Of a stretch of DNA of 64,000 nt, positions 1 to 7,689 are shown piece by piece. Position 1 is the first letter of the stretch. The number at the start of each line of letters is the position of its first letter. The notes beneath the pieces are model-generated. The model did not search any database, was not told the DNA's origin, and worked only from the letters and a program-made list of their open reading frames with translations. Position numbers and translations under genes: made by a program. Origin of the DNA: Kribbella caucasensis (lineage in GTDB: Bacteria > Actinomycetota > Actinomycetes > Propionibacteriales > Kribbellaceae); NCBI RefSeq assembly GCF_004361855.1, contig NZ_SNWQ01000011.1:186001-250000 (forward strand), in the 5' to 3' direction.

Positions 1-133
1 CCGAGCCCGACTCACCGACCACGGCCAGCGTCCGGCCCCGATCGACCGAGAACGACAACCCGCGGACGGCGCGAACCACGCCGTCCGGGGTGCCGAACGA
101 GACCCGGAGATCCCGCACGTCCAGCAAGTTCAT
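1..133 (-). CDS. Peptide ABC transporter ATP-binding protein, N-terminal fragment (cut by window edge)
   Basis: Only about the first 44 codons are present; the gene continues past the left edge. The fragment begins MNLLDVRDLRVSF and reaches VVGESGS, the start of a Walker A loop of the OppD/DppD type (GESGSGKS in the family). This is the cytoplasmic ATPase of an oligopeptide or nickel-type importer. Its ATG lies 3 nt after the stop of the solute-binding lipoprotein gene, so the two are co-transcribed. Substrate cannot be told from this piece. Confidence 0.85.
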   Translation of the reverse strand, partial: MNLLDVRDLRVSFGTPDGVVRAVRGLSFSVDRGRTLAVVGESGS

Positions 134-136
134 CGG

Positions 137-1933
137 TCAGCCCTGCTTGCCCGAGGCCAGCCAGACGTTCGTCGGGTCGAAGTTCTGTATCGCCGGGATG
201 TAGACGGCGTTGTTCACCTGGGCCGCGTGGTAGTTCGCGTTCTTCGGGCTGGTGATCGGGAAGAACGGCGCGTCGGCCATCACCTTGGCGTCCGCCTGGG
301 CCCAGAGCGCTGCCGCCGCGTCAGTGGTCGGCGCGTCCGTCGCCTGCTTGATCAGCGCGGTCGCCGCCGGGTTGTTGTAGAGCCCGAAGTTGCTGCCGAT
401 CGGCGGGAAGGACGGCTGGCCGAAGTACAGCGGGTTGAAGAACGACAGGGCCGCGTTGCCGTACCAGTCGGGGGCCCAGCCGGCCAGCGAGAGGTCCCAG
501 ACCCCGCGCTGGGCGACAGTCGGCACCTGCAGGTACTTCACGTAGAAGTCCGCGTTCGGGGATGGTACGCCGACGACGGTGATGCCCACCTTGGCCAGAT
601 CCTGCTGGATCGTCTGGAACGCCTTGCTGCCGCCCTCGGACGAGTTCCGGTAGAGCAACTTCAAGGTCAGGTGCGGGTGACCGGCGGCCGCGAGCAACTG
701 CTTGGCCTTGTCCGGGTTGTACGGATACGGGTCGTTCTGCTTCGAACCGGTGATGGCGTCGGGCAGGACGTGGCTGAGCGGCGGGTTGACCGTCGGGCCG
801 CCCAGTACCTGGATGATGTGGTCCCGGTTGATCGCGTAGCTGATCGCCTGCCGGACCCGGACGTCGGTGAGCGCCTTGGTGTTGTTCGGCGACACGGTGT
901 TGTAGACGACGTACGGGTTCGAGGAAGAGGTGTCGCCGAGGTTGAGGTTCGGGTCCTTCTTCGCGATCAGGGCCGGCAGTTGGGACGGCGCCGGGCTCAT
1001 GTCGAACTCCAGGTCCGCGCTCGCCGTACCGGTCTGCAGTTGTTGCTGGATCGACTCCTGGCTGACCGTCTCGTTCACCACGATCTTGTCCACGTACGCC
1101 TTGCGGATCGGATCGGTCGCGGGATCCCACGCGGGGTTGCGGGAGTAGTTGATCGACTTGGTCGGTACCCAGGAGTCCACCTGGTACGGGCCGTCGGAGA
1201 TCTCGTGGTTGCCGAGTTCGGTGCTGGCCGGCAGGTACTTCAGCACCTCGACCGGCGCGGGGGAGAAGGCCGGCAACGTGAGCATGTCGACGAAGTACGT
1301 CGCGGGGTGCGTCAGGTGGAACACCACGGTGGTCTGGTCTTTCGCCTCCACCCCGGGCAGTGGCGTCTTCTCGATGTAGTCCGCGATCGCCTGCGGGGTC
1401 TTGGCCACCTTGGCGAAACCGTTCTGGAACGCCTGGTATCCGACGATCAGACTCGCGAAGTCGGGGATGCCGCCGAACGGCTGGACCGGGTTCGCGGTCC
1501 GCTTCACGCCGCGGACCAGGTCGGCCGCGGTGACCTGGCGGGCCGGGCTGGTGTTCCACTTCGCGCCGGTGCGGATCTTGATCTTGTACGTCTTGCCGTC
1601 GGCGGAGATCCCGCCGTTCGCGGCGGTCGGGAGCTCGGTGGCCAGATCAGCAACCGGGTTGGTGGTCTGGCCCTGCTCGGCCGGATAGGTGAACAGCTGC
1701 CGGCTCCACATCCGCAGGTTCAGGTACCCGCTCGAGTAGTAGCTGATGTTCGGATCCATGTAGTCGACGTCACCGGACCCGAGCAGGTTCAGGGTTCCGC
1801 CGGTCACCGCGGTGCCCGTCGTACCGGATCCGCCAGACGCCGTACCGGAGCCACTGTTGTTGTTACAGGCAGCCACCAGCGTGAGACTCGCGACGGCTGC
1901 CGTCACGATCGCGAAACGCCTTCGTTTGACCAT
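137..1933 (-). CDS. ABC transporter substrate-binding lipoprotein, SBP_bac_5 (peptide/nickel) family
   Basis: A 598-residue extracellular binding protein for an oligopeptide-type importer. It opens with a lipoprotein signal, lipobox LVAAC with Cys23 as the lipidation site, followed by a Ser/Gly/Thr-rich tether. The body carries family 5 hallmarks such as NPYVVYN, VRQAISYAINRD and the C-terminal WAQADAKV segment. The start at the ATG before VKRRR is chosen because GAGGAGG lies 5-11 nt upstream; an open frame 60 codons further upstream has no signal-peptide logic. It precedes the transporter ATPase by 3 nt; permeases must lie outside the window. Peptide, dipeptide or another solute is possible. 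Confidence 0.93.
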   Translation of the reverse strand: MVKRRRFAIVTAAVASLTLVAACNNNSGSGTASGGSGTTGTAVTGGTLNLLGSGDVDYMDPNISYYSSGYLNLRMWSRQLFTYPAEQGQTTNPVADLATELPTAANGGISADGKTYKIKIRTGAKWNTSPARQVTAADLVRGVKRTANPVQPFGGIPDFASLIVGYQAFQNGFAKVAKTPQAIADYIEKTPLPGVEAKDQTTVVFHLTHPATYFVDMLTLPAFSPAPVEVLKYLPASTELGNHEISDGPYQVDSWVPTKSINYSRNPAWDPATDPIRKAYVDKIVVNETVSQESIQQQLQTGTASADLEFDMSPAPSQLPALIAKKDPNLNLGDTSSSNPYVVYNTVSPNNTKALTDVRVRQAISYAINRDHIIQVLGGPTVNPPLSHVLPDAITGSKQNDPYPYNPDKAKQLLAAAGHPHLTLKLLYRNSSEGGSKAFQTIQQDLAKVGITVVGVPSPNADFYVKYLQVPTVAQRGVWDLSLAGWAPDWYGNAALSFFNPLYFGQPSFPPIGSNFGLYNNPAATALIKQATDAPTTDAAAALWAQADAKVMADAPFFPITSPKNANYHAAQVNNAVYIPAIQNFDPTNVWLASGKQG

Positions 1934-2069
1934 GGGATCCTCCTCGGAACACTCGATGATTCGGACCGTAGGCCGGCCTGGAGCACGAACCGGCCGGGTC
2001 AACGTGAACGTCAAGAAGGCGTCATCCACTACCTGCGGGCCGATGAAAAAGTCATGACAGAAGTCACCT

Positions 2070-2786
2070 ATGCCGGCCGATCCGCCGAGCAAGACTGGAA
2101 AAGTGGCACACAATCTGCTCTTGGTGGATGACGAACCGCGGATCAGGCGGGTACTGCGTCTCGCGTTGGAGGACGAGGGCTATCAGGTCCTCGAAGCCGC
2201 CAACGGGGTGGACGCGCTCGCCGCGTTCCGCCGCGAACCCCCGGACGTCGTCCTGCTGGATCTGATGCTGCCGGACCGGGACGGCTTCACCGTCTGCCGT
2301 GAGATCCGCCGGGCCAGTGCCGTCCCGGTGATCATGGTGACGGCCAGGACCGACAGCCACGATGTGGTCGCCGGTCTGGAGGCAGGCGCGGACGACTACG
2401 TGACGAAACCGCTGGTGGCCAAGGAGTTGTCGGCCCGGATCCGCGCGTTGCTCCGCCGGGTCGAGCCGGCCACGACGCCGCAGTCTCAGCGGTTCGTCCT
2501 CGGCGACCTGCAGATCGACCTGTCTGCCATCGAGGTGAGGCGGGACGGCGTACCGCTGCCGCTGACCAGGACGGAGTTCAAGCTGCTGGCCGAGCTGGCC
2601 GGTGTCGAGGGCCGCATCTGCAGCCGGGAACACCTGCTGAACAAGGTCTGGGGCTACGGGTACTTCGGCGACAGCCGGATCGTCGACGTCCACATCCGCC
2701 GACTCCGGGTCAAGGTCGAACGCGATCCGGCGAACCCGCAGCACGTGGTCACCGCCCGCGGTCTGGGCTATCGCCTGGCAGGGTGA
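2070..2786 (+). CDS. OmpR/PhoB-family response regulator
   Basis: DNA-binding response regulator of about 238 residues. The receiver domain shows the acidic pair Asp20-Asp21 (VDDEP), phospho-acceptor Asp64 in VVLLDLMLPDRDG, and Lys113 in VTKPL. The C-terminal winged helix contains LTRTEFKLLAEL and ends with DVHIRRLRVKVE and GLGYRLAG, typical of the OmpR class. An alternative GTG start at 2103 would remove the first 11 residues and begin just before the beta-1 strand. The cognate kinase starts 1 nt after the stop codon, so the pair is translationally linked. It is divergent from the peptide transporter, which may be a target; that is inference. Confidence 0.95.
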   Translation: MPADPPSKTGKVAHNLLLVDDEPRIRRVLRLALEDEGYQVLEAANGVDALAAFRREPPDVVLLDLMLPDRDGFTVCREIRRASAVPVIMVTARTDSHDVVAGLEAGADDYVTKPLVAKELSARIRALLRRVEPATTPQSQRFVLGDLQIDLSAIEVRRDGVPLPLTRTEFKLLAELAGVEGRICSREHLLNKVWGYGYFGDSRIVDVHIRRLRVKVERDPANPQHVVTARGLGYRLAG

Positions 2787-2787
2787 C

Positions 2788-4215
2788 ATGCGGCGGTTCG
2801 GCCTGCGTGGTTTCGGGCTGCGGGACCGGGTGATGCTGGCCTACGGACTGCTCGCCCTCGGTCTGTCGGTGGTGCTCGCGCTCGTCACCTGGGGTGTGGT
2901 CTCGCACTACCTGATCCAGCAGCGCACCGACTCGGCGATCGTGGAGACGACCGACAACGCGGCCGCCTTGCATTACGGCCTGTCCAGGGTCCACCCGGCG
3001 GTGGGGAAGTTGCTCGACTCCCTGCCGTCCACCGATCGGGCGGCCTCGCTGGTCTACTTCGAGAACCAGTGGTACGCCGCGGTCGGGAGCCCGGCCGATC
3101 TTCCGCCCCAACTCGTTGCGAACGCTCGTGCGGGTGGTGAGTCCGACCAGCAACTCCAGGTCGCCGGGCAACATGTGCTCGCGGTCGGGGTACCACTGAG
3201 CCGTCCGGGCGACGCCTATTTCGAATGGCATCCGCTTGACGGGCTTGACGGAACCCTTCGAACACTGCGGATCACGCTGCTGTTCGCCGTACTGGTGACG
3301 CTGTTGCTCGGGCTGGCGGTCGGGCGGCTGGCCAGCACGCTCGCGTTGCGGCCGCTGGCCGAGCTGACGTACGCGGCGTCGGCGGTGGCGCGCGGTCGGC
3401 TGGATGCGCGGCTGCAGGCGGAGGACGACCGGGATCTCGGTGGGCTGGCGACTTCGTTCAACCAGACCGCGGCCGCCCTGGAGCAGCGGGTCGCGGCCGA
3501 CGCGCGTTTCGCTGGCGACGTCAGCCACGAACTGCGGACGCCGCTGATGACGATGCTCAACTCGATGCAGCTGATCCAGAACCATCGCGGCGAGCTACCC
3601 GAGGTCGTCCGCGAGCCGGTCGAGTTGCTTGGTGACGACCTGGAGCGGTTCCGGCGGCTGGTCGTCGATCTGCTGGAGATCTCCCGCGATGACGGCGGCG
3701 ACCGGGGGAGCCGCGAGCTCGTCATGATCGCGGAACTCGTCCAGGCAGCCGCCGATGCCACGGCCGGTCGATCCGTCACCACGGTCGCAGCGGACGCCGC
3801 GGGCCTGGTTTTGCAGGCGGACAAACGCCGGCTCGAACGGGTGATCGCCAACCTGGTCGAGAATGCCGAAGACCATGCCGGCGGGTGCAAGGGCGTCTTC
3901 GTCGAGGCCGGCGGATTGGGTGTCACCATCCACGTCGACGACGCCGGACCTGGTGTGCCGCTCGCCGATCGCGCCCGGATCTTCGAGCGGTTCGGACGCG
4001 GCTCGGACGCCGCCCCGACCCGCGGTACCGGCCTGGGGCTCGCGATCGTGGCCCGTCACGTCCAGTGGCACCACGGCACGATTGTCGTCACCGACAACCC
4101 CGACGGCGGCGCCCGCTTCACCGTCGACCTCCCGGCAAATCTCAGAGGCCAACCTCCCGGGTGCATGGTTGCCCCATCGGATTCTGAAGGGGTAACCATG
4201 CGTCTCAGAGGCTAG
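2788..4215 (+). CDS. Two-component sensor histidine kinase (HAMP-HisKA-HATPase)
   Basis: Membrane histidine kinase of 475 residues, partner of the regulator directly upstream. A first transmembrane helix spans about residues 15-37, an extracellular sensor loop about 38-155, and a second helix about 160-180. A HAMP linker follows, then the HisKA helix with His247 in FAGDVSHELRTPL. The HATPase_c domain has an N box (NLVENAEDHA), a G1 box (VDDAGPGV) and a G2 box (GTGLGLAI). The normal end of the fold is FTVDLPA. The roughly 22 extra residues are encoded by a repeat-and-hairpin element (separate entry), so the tail may be accidental. Confidence 0.95.
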   Translation: MRRFGLRGFGLRDRVMLAYGLLALGLSVVLALVTWGVVSHYLIQQRTDSAIVETTDNAAALHYGLSRVHPAVGKLLDSLPSTDRAASLVYFENQWYAAVGSPADLPPQLVANARAGGESDQQLQVAGQHVLAVGVPLSRPGDAYFEWHPLDGLDGTLRTLRITLLFAVLVTLLLGLAVGRLASTLALRPLAELTYAASAVARGRLDARLQAEDDRDLGGLATSFNQTAAALEQRVAADARFAGDVSHELRTPLMTMLNSMQLIQNHRGELPEVVREPVELLGDDLERFRRLVVDLLEISRDDGGDRGSRELVMIAELVQAAADATAGRSVTTVAADAAGLVLQADKRRLERVIANLVENAEDHAGGCKGVFVEAGGLGVTIHVDDAGPGVPLADRARIFERFGRGSDAAPTRGTGLGLAIVARHVQWHHGTIVVTDNPDGGARFTVDLPANLRGQPPGCMVAPSDSEGVTMRLRG

Positions 4216-4220
4216 CCTCC
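4140..4220 (+). repeat. Direct repeat flanking a long inverted repeat at the kinase 3' end
   Basis: An 18-bp direct repeat, TCTCAGAGGCYARCCTCC, lies at 4140-4157 and 4203-4220 with two mismatches. The second copy holds a perfect 12-bp palindrome GAGGCTAGCCTC (4208-4219). Between the copies is an inverted repeat, GCATGGTTGCCCC (4163-4175) with GGGGTAACCATGC (4189-4201), 13 bp with one G-U and a 13-nt loop. The hairpin could terminate the two-component operon; the palindromes sit just upstream of the next promoter and could be operators. Confidence 0.6.
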
Positions 4221-4229
4221 GAAATTCGG

Positions 4230-4265
4230 CTGACGATCACCGACGGCTGCCTTTACCCTGGGTGC
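4230..4265 (+). promoter_or_regulatory. Predicted promoter driving a leaderless short ORF upstream of the ABC-F gene
   Basis: A -35-like CTGACG at 4230-4235 and a -10-like TACCCT at 4254-4259 are separated by 18 nt. Transcription would start about 7 nt after the -10, at A4266, the A of an ATG, so the transcript would be leaderless for the 7-codon ORF. Motif match only. Confidence 0.45.
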
Positions 4266-4289
4266 ATGGCTACTTGCCTCTGTGTCTAG
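4266..4289 (+). CDS. Putative leader peptide MATCLCV (attenuator ORF for ABC-F gene)
   Basis: A complete 7-codon ORF reads Met-Ala-Thr-Cys-Leu-Cys-Val and then TAG. It begins at the predicted transcription start, so it would be translated as a leaderless message. It ends 60 nt before the ATG of an ABC-F ATPase. Genes of that family are often induced by ribosome stalling on short upstream ORFs in the presence of antibiotics. The two Cys codons suggest either codon-specific or drug-dependent stalling. I see no classical terminator between 4290 and 4349, so the mechanism could instead be occlusion of the ABC-F ribosome-binding site. Confidence 0.4.
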   Translation: MATCLCV

Positions 4290-4349
4290 CTGCACGACCC
4301 GCTTCCGCAGCAGAAGTGTGTCCATCAGCTATCACGGAGAGTAACCATC

Positions 4350-6020
4350 ATGATCACCGCTCGCGGTGTAGAGATTCGCGTCGGCGCGCAGCTGTTGCTG
4401 TCGGACCTGGCGTTCCACATCAGCCCGGGGGACCGGATCGGGCTGGTCGGCCGGAACGGCGCCGGCAAGACCACGTTGATGAAAACCCTGGCCGCCGAAG
4501 AACGTCCGGCGGCCGGGACGATCCTGACCACCGGGTCGGTGGGCTACCTGCCCCAGGACCCTCGGGCGGCCGATCCCTCGATCACGGTGACGGCGAGGAT
4601 TCTGTCGGCGCGCGGACTGGACGTCGCAATCGCGCAACTGCGGAAGGCCGAGGCGGCGATGGAGCGCGCGAGCTCCCAGCCAGACAGCGCGGCGCCGGGC
4701 GGCGGGGCGCCGGGCAGCAAGACGTCGGGCAGGGATGCGCTGGGTGGTGAGGCGTTGGAGCGGGCGATGGCGGCCTACGCGCGGGCCGACGCACAGTTCC
4801 AGGCCGCCGGCGGGTACGCGGCCGAGGCGGAGGCTGCCCGGTTGGCGGCTGGTGTCGGGCTGCCGGCGCGTGCGCTGGAGCAGCCGGTCGGGGAGTTGTC
4901 CGGCGGGCAGCGGCGTCGCGTCGAGCTGGCCCGGATCCTGTTCGCGGACCACGACACCCTGCTGCTGGACGAGCCGACGAACCACCTGGACGCGGATTCC
5001 GTGCTCTGGTTGCGCTCGTTCCTGCTCGGCTACTCCGGTGGGCTGGTGGTGATCAGCCACGATCGCGAACTGCTCGCCGGCACCGTCAACCGGGTGTTCC
5101 AGCTCGACCCGCAGCGCGTGACGATCGACATCTTCAACACGGGCTGGGCCAAGTACCTGGAACAGCTGGACGTCGACGCTCGGCGGCGCGCCCGGGAGCG
5201 CAGTACGGCGGAACGCAAGGCAGCCGTGTTGCACGCGCAGGCGGCCAAGATGCAGGCGGGCGCCAACACGGCCGTTGCCGCACGCAACATGGCCCGCCGG
5301 GCGGACAACCTGCTCAACGGCCTCGAGCCGGTACGCCGCGCCGCCCGGGTGGCCCGCATCCGTCTGCCCGAGCCGGCGCCGTCCGGACGGACCCCGCTGA
5401 GCGCAGCCGGCCTGACCAAGTCGTACGGCGGGCTGGACGTGCTCACGGGTGTCGACCTGGCCGTCGACCGGGGCAGCCGGGTCGTGATCCTCGGGCTCAA
5501 CGGCGCGGGCAAGACCACCCTGCTTCGGATCCTCGCGGGTCACGAGCAGCCGGACGGCGGTCGCGTGATCCACGGGCACGGGCTCCGGCTCGGGTACTTC
5601 GCCCAGGAGCACGACACGCTGGACTTGGCGGTCACGGTCCGCCAGAACCTGGCGTCCGTGGCGCCCCGGCTGACCGACGGCGAGGTGCGGTCGGTGCTCG
5701 GGTCGTTCCTGTTCAGCGGGGACGACGCGGACAAGCCGGCCCGGGTGTTGTCGGGTGGTGAGAAGACCCGGCTGGCGCTGGCCGGTCTGGTCCACTCGGG
5801 CGCGAACGTGTTGCTGCTGGACGAGCCGACGAACAACCTCGACCCGGCCTCCCGGGACGAGGTGCTCGGCGCGGTCGGCGGCTACCCGGGCGCGATCGTC
5901 ATGGTCACCCACGACGAAGGTGCGATCGAGGCACTGCGCCCCGACCGCGTCCTGCTCCTGCCCGACGCGACCGAGGACCTCTGGACCGACGACTACCTGG
6001 AGCTGGTCTCGCTGGCCTGA
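4350..6020 (+). CDS. ABC-F family ATP-binding protein (ribosome-associated)
   Basis: Soluble protein of 556 residues with two nucleotide-binding domains and no membrane segments. Such ABC-F proteins act on the ribosome E site in translation or antibiotic protection. Walker A motifs are GRNGAGKTT (about residue 34) and GLNGAGKTT; signature motifs are LSGGQRRRVELA and LSGGEKTRLALAG; Walker B motifs are LLLDEPTNHLD and LLLDEPTNNLD. The interdomain linker is rich in Arg, Lys and Ala, as expected for the P-site tRNA interaction motif. A Gly/Ser/Ala-rich insert near residues 110-130 is unusual and probably a flexible loop. The upstream MATCLCV ORF suggests induction by translation stress. Start chosen at ATG with CGGAGAG upstream. 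Confidence 0.93.
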   Translation: MITARGVEIRVGAQLLLSDLAFHISPGDRIGLVGRNGAGKTTLMKTLAAEERPAAGTILTTGSVGYLPQDPRAADPSITVTARILSARGLDVAIAQLRKAEAAMERASSQPDSAAPGGGAPGSKTSGRDALGGEALERAMAAYARADAQFQAAGGYAAEAEAARLAAGVGLPARALEQPVGELSGGQRRRVELARILFADHDTLLLDEPTNHLDADSVLWLRSFLLGYSGGLVVISHDRELLAGTVNRVFQLDPQRVTIDIFNTGWAKYLEQLDVDARRRARERSTAERKAAVLHAQAAKMQAGANTAVAARNMARRADNLLNGLEPVRRAARVARIRLPEPAPSGRTPLSAAGLTKSYGGLDVLTGVDLAVDRGSRVVILGLNGAGKTTLLRILAGHEQPDGGRVIHGHGLRLGYFAQEHDTLDLAVTVRQNLASVAPRLTDGEVRSVLGSFLFSGDDADKPARVLSGGEKTRLALAGLVHSGANVLLLDEPTNNLDPASRDEVLGAVGGYPGAIVMVTHDEGAIEALRPDRVLLLPDATEDLWTDDYLELVSLA

Positions 6021-6109
6021 TCTTGCTGGCCTGATCCTGCTGGGGACCGATTCCTTTCGGCTGCCGTCGCGGTCTGCCTTCTCGACGTTCGATGCTGAGG
6101 AGGCAGACT

Positions 6110-7072
6110 GTGGCGGTGGTCGTGGGTGCGGAGGAGTTCGCGGAGCGGGCCGAGGTGTACCGGCGGGAGTTGCTGGCGCACTGCTACCGGATGCTCGGCT
6201 CGGTGGACGACGCCGAGGACGTCGTGCAGGAGATCTACGTCCGCGCCTGGCGCTCGTACGGCGGGTTCGAGGGGCGCGCGTCGTTGCGGACCTGGCTGTA
6301 CCGGATCGCGACCAACGCCTGCCTGTCGGCGCTCGGGCACCGGGATCGCCGGTACGTGCCGTCCGGACTGGGTGCGCCCGGCAACGACCCGTACGCCGAA
6401 GTCGTGCTCGCGGGGCCGGAGATCCGGTGGGTCCAGCCGATCCCCGACTCGCTGGCGGATCCGGCCGAGGTGGTGGCCGAGCGCAACCAGTTGCGGCTGG
6501 CGTTGATCGTCAGCCTGCAACACCTGCCACCGTCCCAGCGGGCGGTCCTCATCCTGCGCGAAGTGCTCGCCTTCCCGGCCGCCGATGTCGCCGGGATGCT
6601 CGGGATCAGCGTCGCGGCCGTGAAGAGCAGCCTGCAAAGGGCCCGCGCCAGACTCGCCGAACTCGATGCTGACGGCGACGAGATCGTCGAGCCGTCCGAC
6701 GCCCGGGCGAAGGCGTTGCTCGACCAGTACATCACCGCCTTCGAGAACTCCGACCTGGCCGCGCTCGAACGGGCACTCCGGGCCGACACGGTGCTCGAGT
6801 TCACGCCGTCGCGGACCTGGTTCGCCGGCCTGACCACTTGCCTGCCGTACTTCGAGTCCGCGGCGCTCGGCTCGCCGGGCGATTGGCGGATGACCCCGCT
6901 CCGCGCCAACGGGCAACCCGCGGCAGCGGCGTACCGGCGTACCGCCTCGGGCTCCTACGAGGCCTTCGGTATCGCGGTCCTCACGGTGAGCACGGACGGG
7001 ATCGCGCGGATCACGGTGTTCGGCGATCCGGGGTTGTTCGCCGCCTTCGGCCTGCCTTCCCGGTTGGTCTGA
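6110..7072 (+). CDS. ECF sigma-70 factor with C-terminal SnoaL-like domain
   Basis: RNA polymerase sigma factor of about 320 residues in the TIGR02960/SigG-like group. Region 2 includes CYRMLGSVDDAEDVVQEIYV and TWLYRIATNACL; region 4 includes LQHLPPSQRAVLILREV and GISVAAVKSSLQRARARL. From about residue 200 a SnoaL/NTF2-like domain begins (LLDQYITAFENSDLAALERAL), which in related groups modulates sigma activity in place of a separate anti-sigma factor. The GTG at 6110 is preferred to the ATG at 6092 because GAGGAGG lies 7 nt before it. Its 3' end overlaps the convergent TetR gene by 62 bp. No anti-sigma gene is adjacent. Confidence 0.92.
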   Translation: MAVVVGAEEFAERAEVYRRELLAHCYRMLGSVDDAEDVVQEIYVRAWRSYGGFEGRASLRTWLYRIATNACLSALGHRDRRYVPSGLGAPGNDPYAEVVLAGPEIRWVQPIPDSLADPAEVVAERNQLRLALIVSLQHLPPSQRAVLILREVLAFPAADVAGMLGISVAAVKSSLQRARARLAELDADGDEIVEPSDARAKALLDQYITAFENSDLAALERALRADTVLEFTPSRTWFAGLTTCLPYFESAALGSPGDWRMTPLRANGQPAAAAYRRTASGSYEAFGIAVLTVSTDGIARITVFGDPGLFAAFGLPSRLV

Positions 7073-7637
7073 GAGCACGGATGGCGAGGTCGGTGATGGC
7101 GTCCGCGTAGGTCTGGTCGAACGGGTGGGTCTGCAGGATCCAGCGGTGGTAGATAGGCCCGAAGAGCACCTCGACAGCCACGTCCAGGTCGAGGTCGGCG
7201 TCGACTTGGCCGCCCTTCTGCGCGGACACCAGCCTTCGTTTGGTCGCCTCCAACTGCGGCCCGAGCATCCGGGTCATCACACTCTCGCGGAGCGCCGGAT
7301 CGTGCTGCATGTCGAGCAGCAGCGCCCGGAAGGTCGCCGAGATCGGGGCGTCGGCGAACTCGGCGGCCGTTGCCCGCAGCACCAACCGCAGATCGGTTTC
7401 GAGCTCGCCGGTGTCGGGCCACTCGTCAACGGTGTGCTCGGTCAGCAGAGCGTCGAGCACCACTGCGCCCTTCGACGACCACCAGCGGTAGATCGTCTGC
7501 TTGCCGACCCCGGCGCGGGCCGCGATGCCTTCGATAGTGGTCTTCGCGTAGCCGATCTCGCTGACTGATTCGGCGGCCGCGGTCAGGATCGCGGTGTGCG
7601 CCCGGTCACTGCGGCGGCGCTGGTCTGGACTATTCAC
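7011..7637 (-). CDS. TetR/AcrR-family transcriptional repressor
   Basis: Regulator of about 208 residues. The N-terminal helix-turn-helix is clear: ILTAAAESVSEIGYAKTTIEGIAARAGVG followed by KQTIYRWWSSKG. The C-terminal ligand domain contains ATFRALLLDMQHDPALRESV and a WILQTHPFDQTY segment, as in TetR_C proteins of the AefR-like type. The GTG start at 7637 is inferred from the normal TetR domain boundary; the open frame runs further upstream without TetR sequence. It is divergent from an SDR gene, with a perfect palindrome between them, so it probably represses both itself and the SDR. Confidence 0.92.
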   Translation of the reverse strand: MNSPDQRRRSDRAHTAILTAAAESVSEIGYAKTTIEGIAARAGVGKQTIYRWWSSKGAVVLDALLTEHTVDEWPDTGELETDLRLVLRATAAEFADAPISATFRALLLDMQHDPALRESVMTRMLGPQLEATKRRLVSAQKGGQVDADLDLDVAVEVLFGPIYHRWILQTHPFDQTYADAITDLAIRALRPTGKAGRRRRTTPDRRTP

Positions 7638-7639
7638 AG

Positions 7640-7663
7640 ACGAGACGTTACGGTTCGTCTCGT
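7640..7663. promoter_or_regulatory. Palindromic TetR operator in the tetR-SDR intergenic space
   Basis: Arms ACGAGACG (7640-7647) and CGTCTCGT (7656-7663) are perfect complements around an 8-nt centre. The 24-bp site starts 2 nt upstream of the TetR GTG and lies 27 nt before the SDR ATG, the expected place for an autoregulatory operator controlling both genes. Confidence 0.7.
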
Positions 7664-7689
7664 TGATTCCGCAAGAGGGAGACCGTGAG

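Noticed and set aside
227..2131. Long open frame opposite the peptide-binding lipoprotein
   Set aside because: Arg/Val/Gly-rich shadow text without domain or start signal; the opposite strand encodes a clear lipoprotein.
4332..5912. 526-codon frame opposite the ABC-F gene
   Set aside because: Antisense shadow of a gene with intact Walker motifs; composition is typical of a high-GC complement frame.
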